Notes under the pieces: generated by a model | Database searches by the model: none | The model's input: only the letters and a program-made list of their open reading frames with translations | What the model was told of the DNA's origin: nothing | Shown: positions 12,869 through 13,558 of the stretch, piece by piece | Layout of the letters: every line of letters starts with the position of its first letter | Position numbering within the stretch: the stretch's first letter is position 1 | NCBI GenBank assembly: GCA_039808585.1 | Contig: JBDHTJ010000144.1 | Span: 1-13,558, forward strand | From: AWTP1-13 sp039808585 | Lineage (GTDB): Bacteria > Pseudomonadota > Alphaproteobacteria > Rhizobiales > Hyphomicrobiaceae | Length of the DNA: 13,558 bases | Reading direction: 5' to 3' | Program-made: the position numbers and the translations under genes

Positions 12869-13351
12869 TCACGTGCCCATCAGTCGGCCGAAGCCCAGCC
12901 AGCCGCGGCGTGGCGCAGGTGACTGGATGAGGTGCACACTGCCCGTGGGCGCCGCAATCATCGGCTGGGTATGAAGCCATCCCTCGAAAAACTGGCGCTC
13001 GCAATCTTCCAGGGTGCGACCCGAGACGCTGCCAACCATCTCCCAGCCCCTGCGCGCAAGGGACCAGCGGCGAAGATTGTCGGCCTCGAAGCCGAAGAGA
13101 AGGCCGACGCCGAGCCCAGCCAGGCTCAGCCAGCGCTGATCCACCGTGGCAAGGTTGGACAGCACTTGCAGCACCGCGATGATCCCGACGTAGGCGAGCA
13201 GTGCCCACCAGAGGCGGTGCAGAAGCAGCCAGATCGGCGTGAAGATCGCGGCGGCCCAAGAAAATCCGTCGCGAATGAAGACGAGCGCCTCGGCCCGGTC
13301 GATCCGGTCCGAAGGCGGATTTGGCTGCTCGTGGACAGTGAAGGTTTGCAT
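12869..13351 (-). CDS. DUF2628 family membrane protein
   Basis: This 160-residue protein belongs to the DUF2628 family of unknown function, commonly encoded beside hisH in alphaproteobacteria. A soluble N-terminus (1-20) leads to ALVFIRDGFSWAAAIFTPIWLL (22-43), the family signature. Hydrophobic segments lie at about 31-44, 48-66 and 76-88. FEADNLRRWSLARRGW (88-103) is the second conserved block, and the C-terminal tail is cytoplasmic and Pro-rich. It is probably an inner-membrane protein with two or three spans. The ATG has GAAGGGG close upstream. The stop is three bases from the hisH start, so it belongs to the his transcript. Its link to histidine synthesis is positional only. Confidence 0.88.
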   Translation of the reverse strand: MQTFTVHEQPNPPSDRIDRAEALVFIRDGFSWAAAIFTPIWLLLHRLWWALLAYVGIIAVLQVLSNLATVDQRWLSLAGLGVGLLFGFEADNLRRWSLARRGWEMVGSVSGRTLEDCERQFFEGWLHTQPMIAAPTGSVHLIQSPAPRRGWLGFGRLMGT

Positions 13352-13492
13352 GGCCCCTTCTTACGGCGGGGCTGCGCGGAAGGCGAGGGGGTTTTGCCAT
13401 CGGCAGCCGCTGCTTGGGGCGTAAGCGCTGGCCTTGAACTTGTCCGTCCCGGATGCAATCGAAACCGGCGCTACGGACATGCTCCAAGCTTT

Positions 13493-13553
13493 AGTCTGAG
13501 AGACTGATTCACGCTCCCGGTGGACGCTGAAACGCGTCCATCGAGAGCGATCA
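13493..13553. repeat. Nested hairpins at the right edge
   Basis: The main structure is a perfect stem TGGACGC (13521-13527) and GCGTCCA (13534-13540) with a 6-base loop. It is nested in CGCTC (13512-13516) / GAGCG (13545-13549) and TGAT / ATCA pairings. A smaller inverted repeat AGTCT / AGACT (13493-13505) precedes it. The region is upstream of DUF2628, 140 or more bases from its start, and has no T-run. It also contains a GANTC site (GATTC, 13506-13510). It may be the end of a structured RNA, a leader element, or a repeat continuing outside the window. Confidence 0.45.
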
Positions 13554-13558
13554 GGCTA

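Overview
The window looks like chromosomal DNA from an alphaproteobacterium, most likely of the order Hyphomicrobiales (Rhizobiales). The signs are high G+C, coding regions with strong codon bias, an RcdA (DUF1465) cell-cycle adaptor, a DUF1192 gene paired with a PIG3-type quinone oxidoreductase, and a DUF2628-hisH-hisA histidine block. No rRNA, tRNA, insertion sequence, prophage or CRISPR array is visible. Most genes are on the minus strand. The genus is not resolved.

Layout from left to right. (1) Positions 1-184 hold the 5' part of an unknown small gene on the minus strand, behind an AT-rich control region. (2) Positions 523-3277 are a minus-strand operon transcribed mdh > ridA > sucC, ended by a hairpin at 424-457. 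It joins two TCA-cycle enzymes with a RidA enamine/imine deaminase, and sucD does not follow sucC. (3) Positions 3573-5330 carry DUF1192, an unknown membrane-anchored or secreted protein, and rcdA, all on minus, separated by a 431-bp gene-free stretch with a very good intrinsic terminator. A quinone oxidoreductase (5448-6452, plus) diverges from DUF1192. (4) Positions 6532-10170 are a minus-strand operon of circularly permuted ATP-grasp > alpha-E > transglutaminase-like protease > small XRE-type regulator. The first three form a known but functionally undefined amidoligase/peptide-modification association, often found with the Anbu proteasome-like peptidase. No Anbu gene is present here. (5) Positions 10412-13351 are minus-strand histidine genes (DUF2628, hisH, hisA), interrupted by two plus-strand genes. 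One encodes a basic 105-residue protein of unknown function ending in a sliding-clamp-binding-like motif. The other encodes a stand-alone Cas2/SinR-fold protein followed by an intrinsic terminator.

The best candidates for something under-described are the Anbu-less ATP-grasp/alpha-E/transglutaminase operon, with its regulator and its Gln/Ser-rich protease tail, and the plus-strand pair (clamp-motif protein plus Cas2-fold protein) inside the his block. Functions of both are inferred from family resemblance and context. No database search was run.
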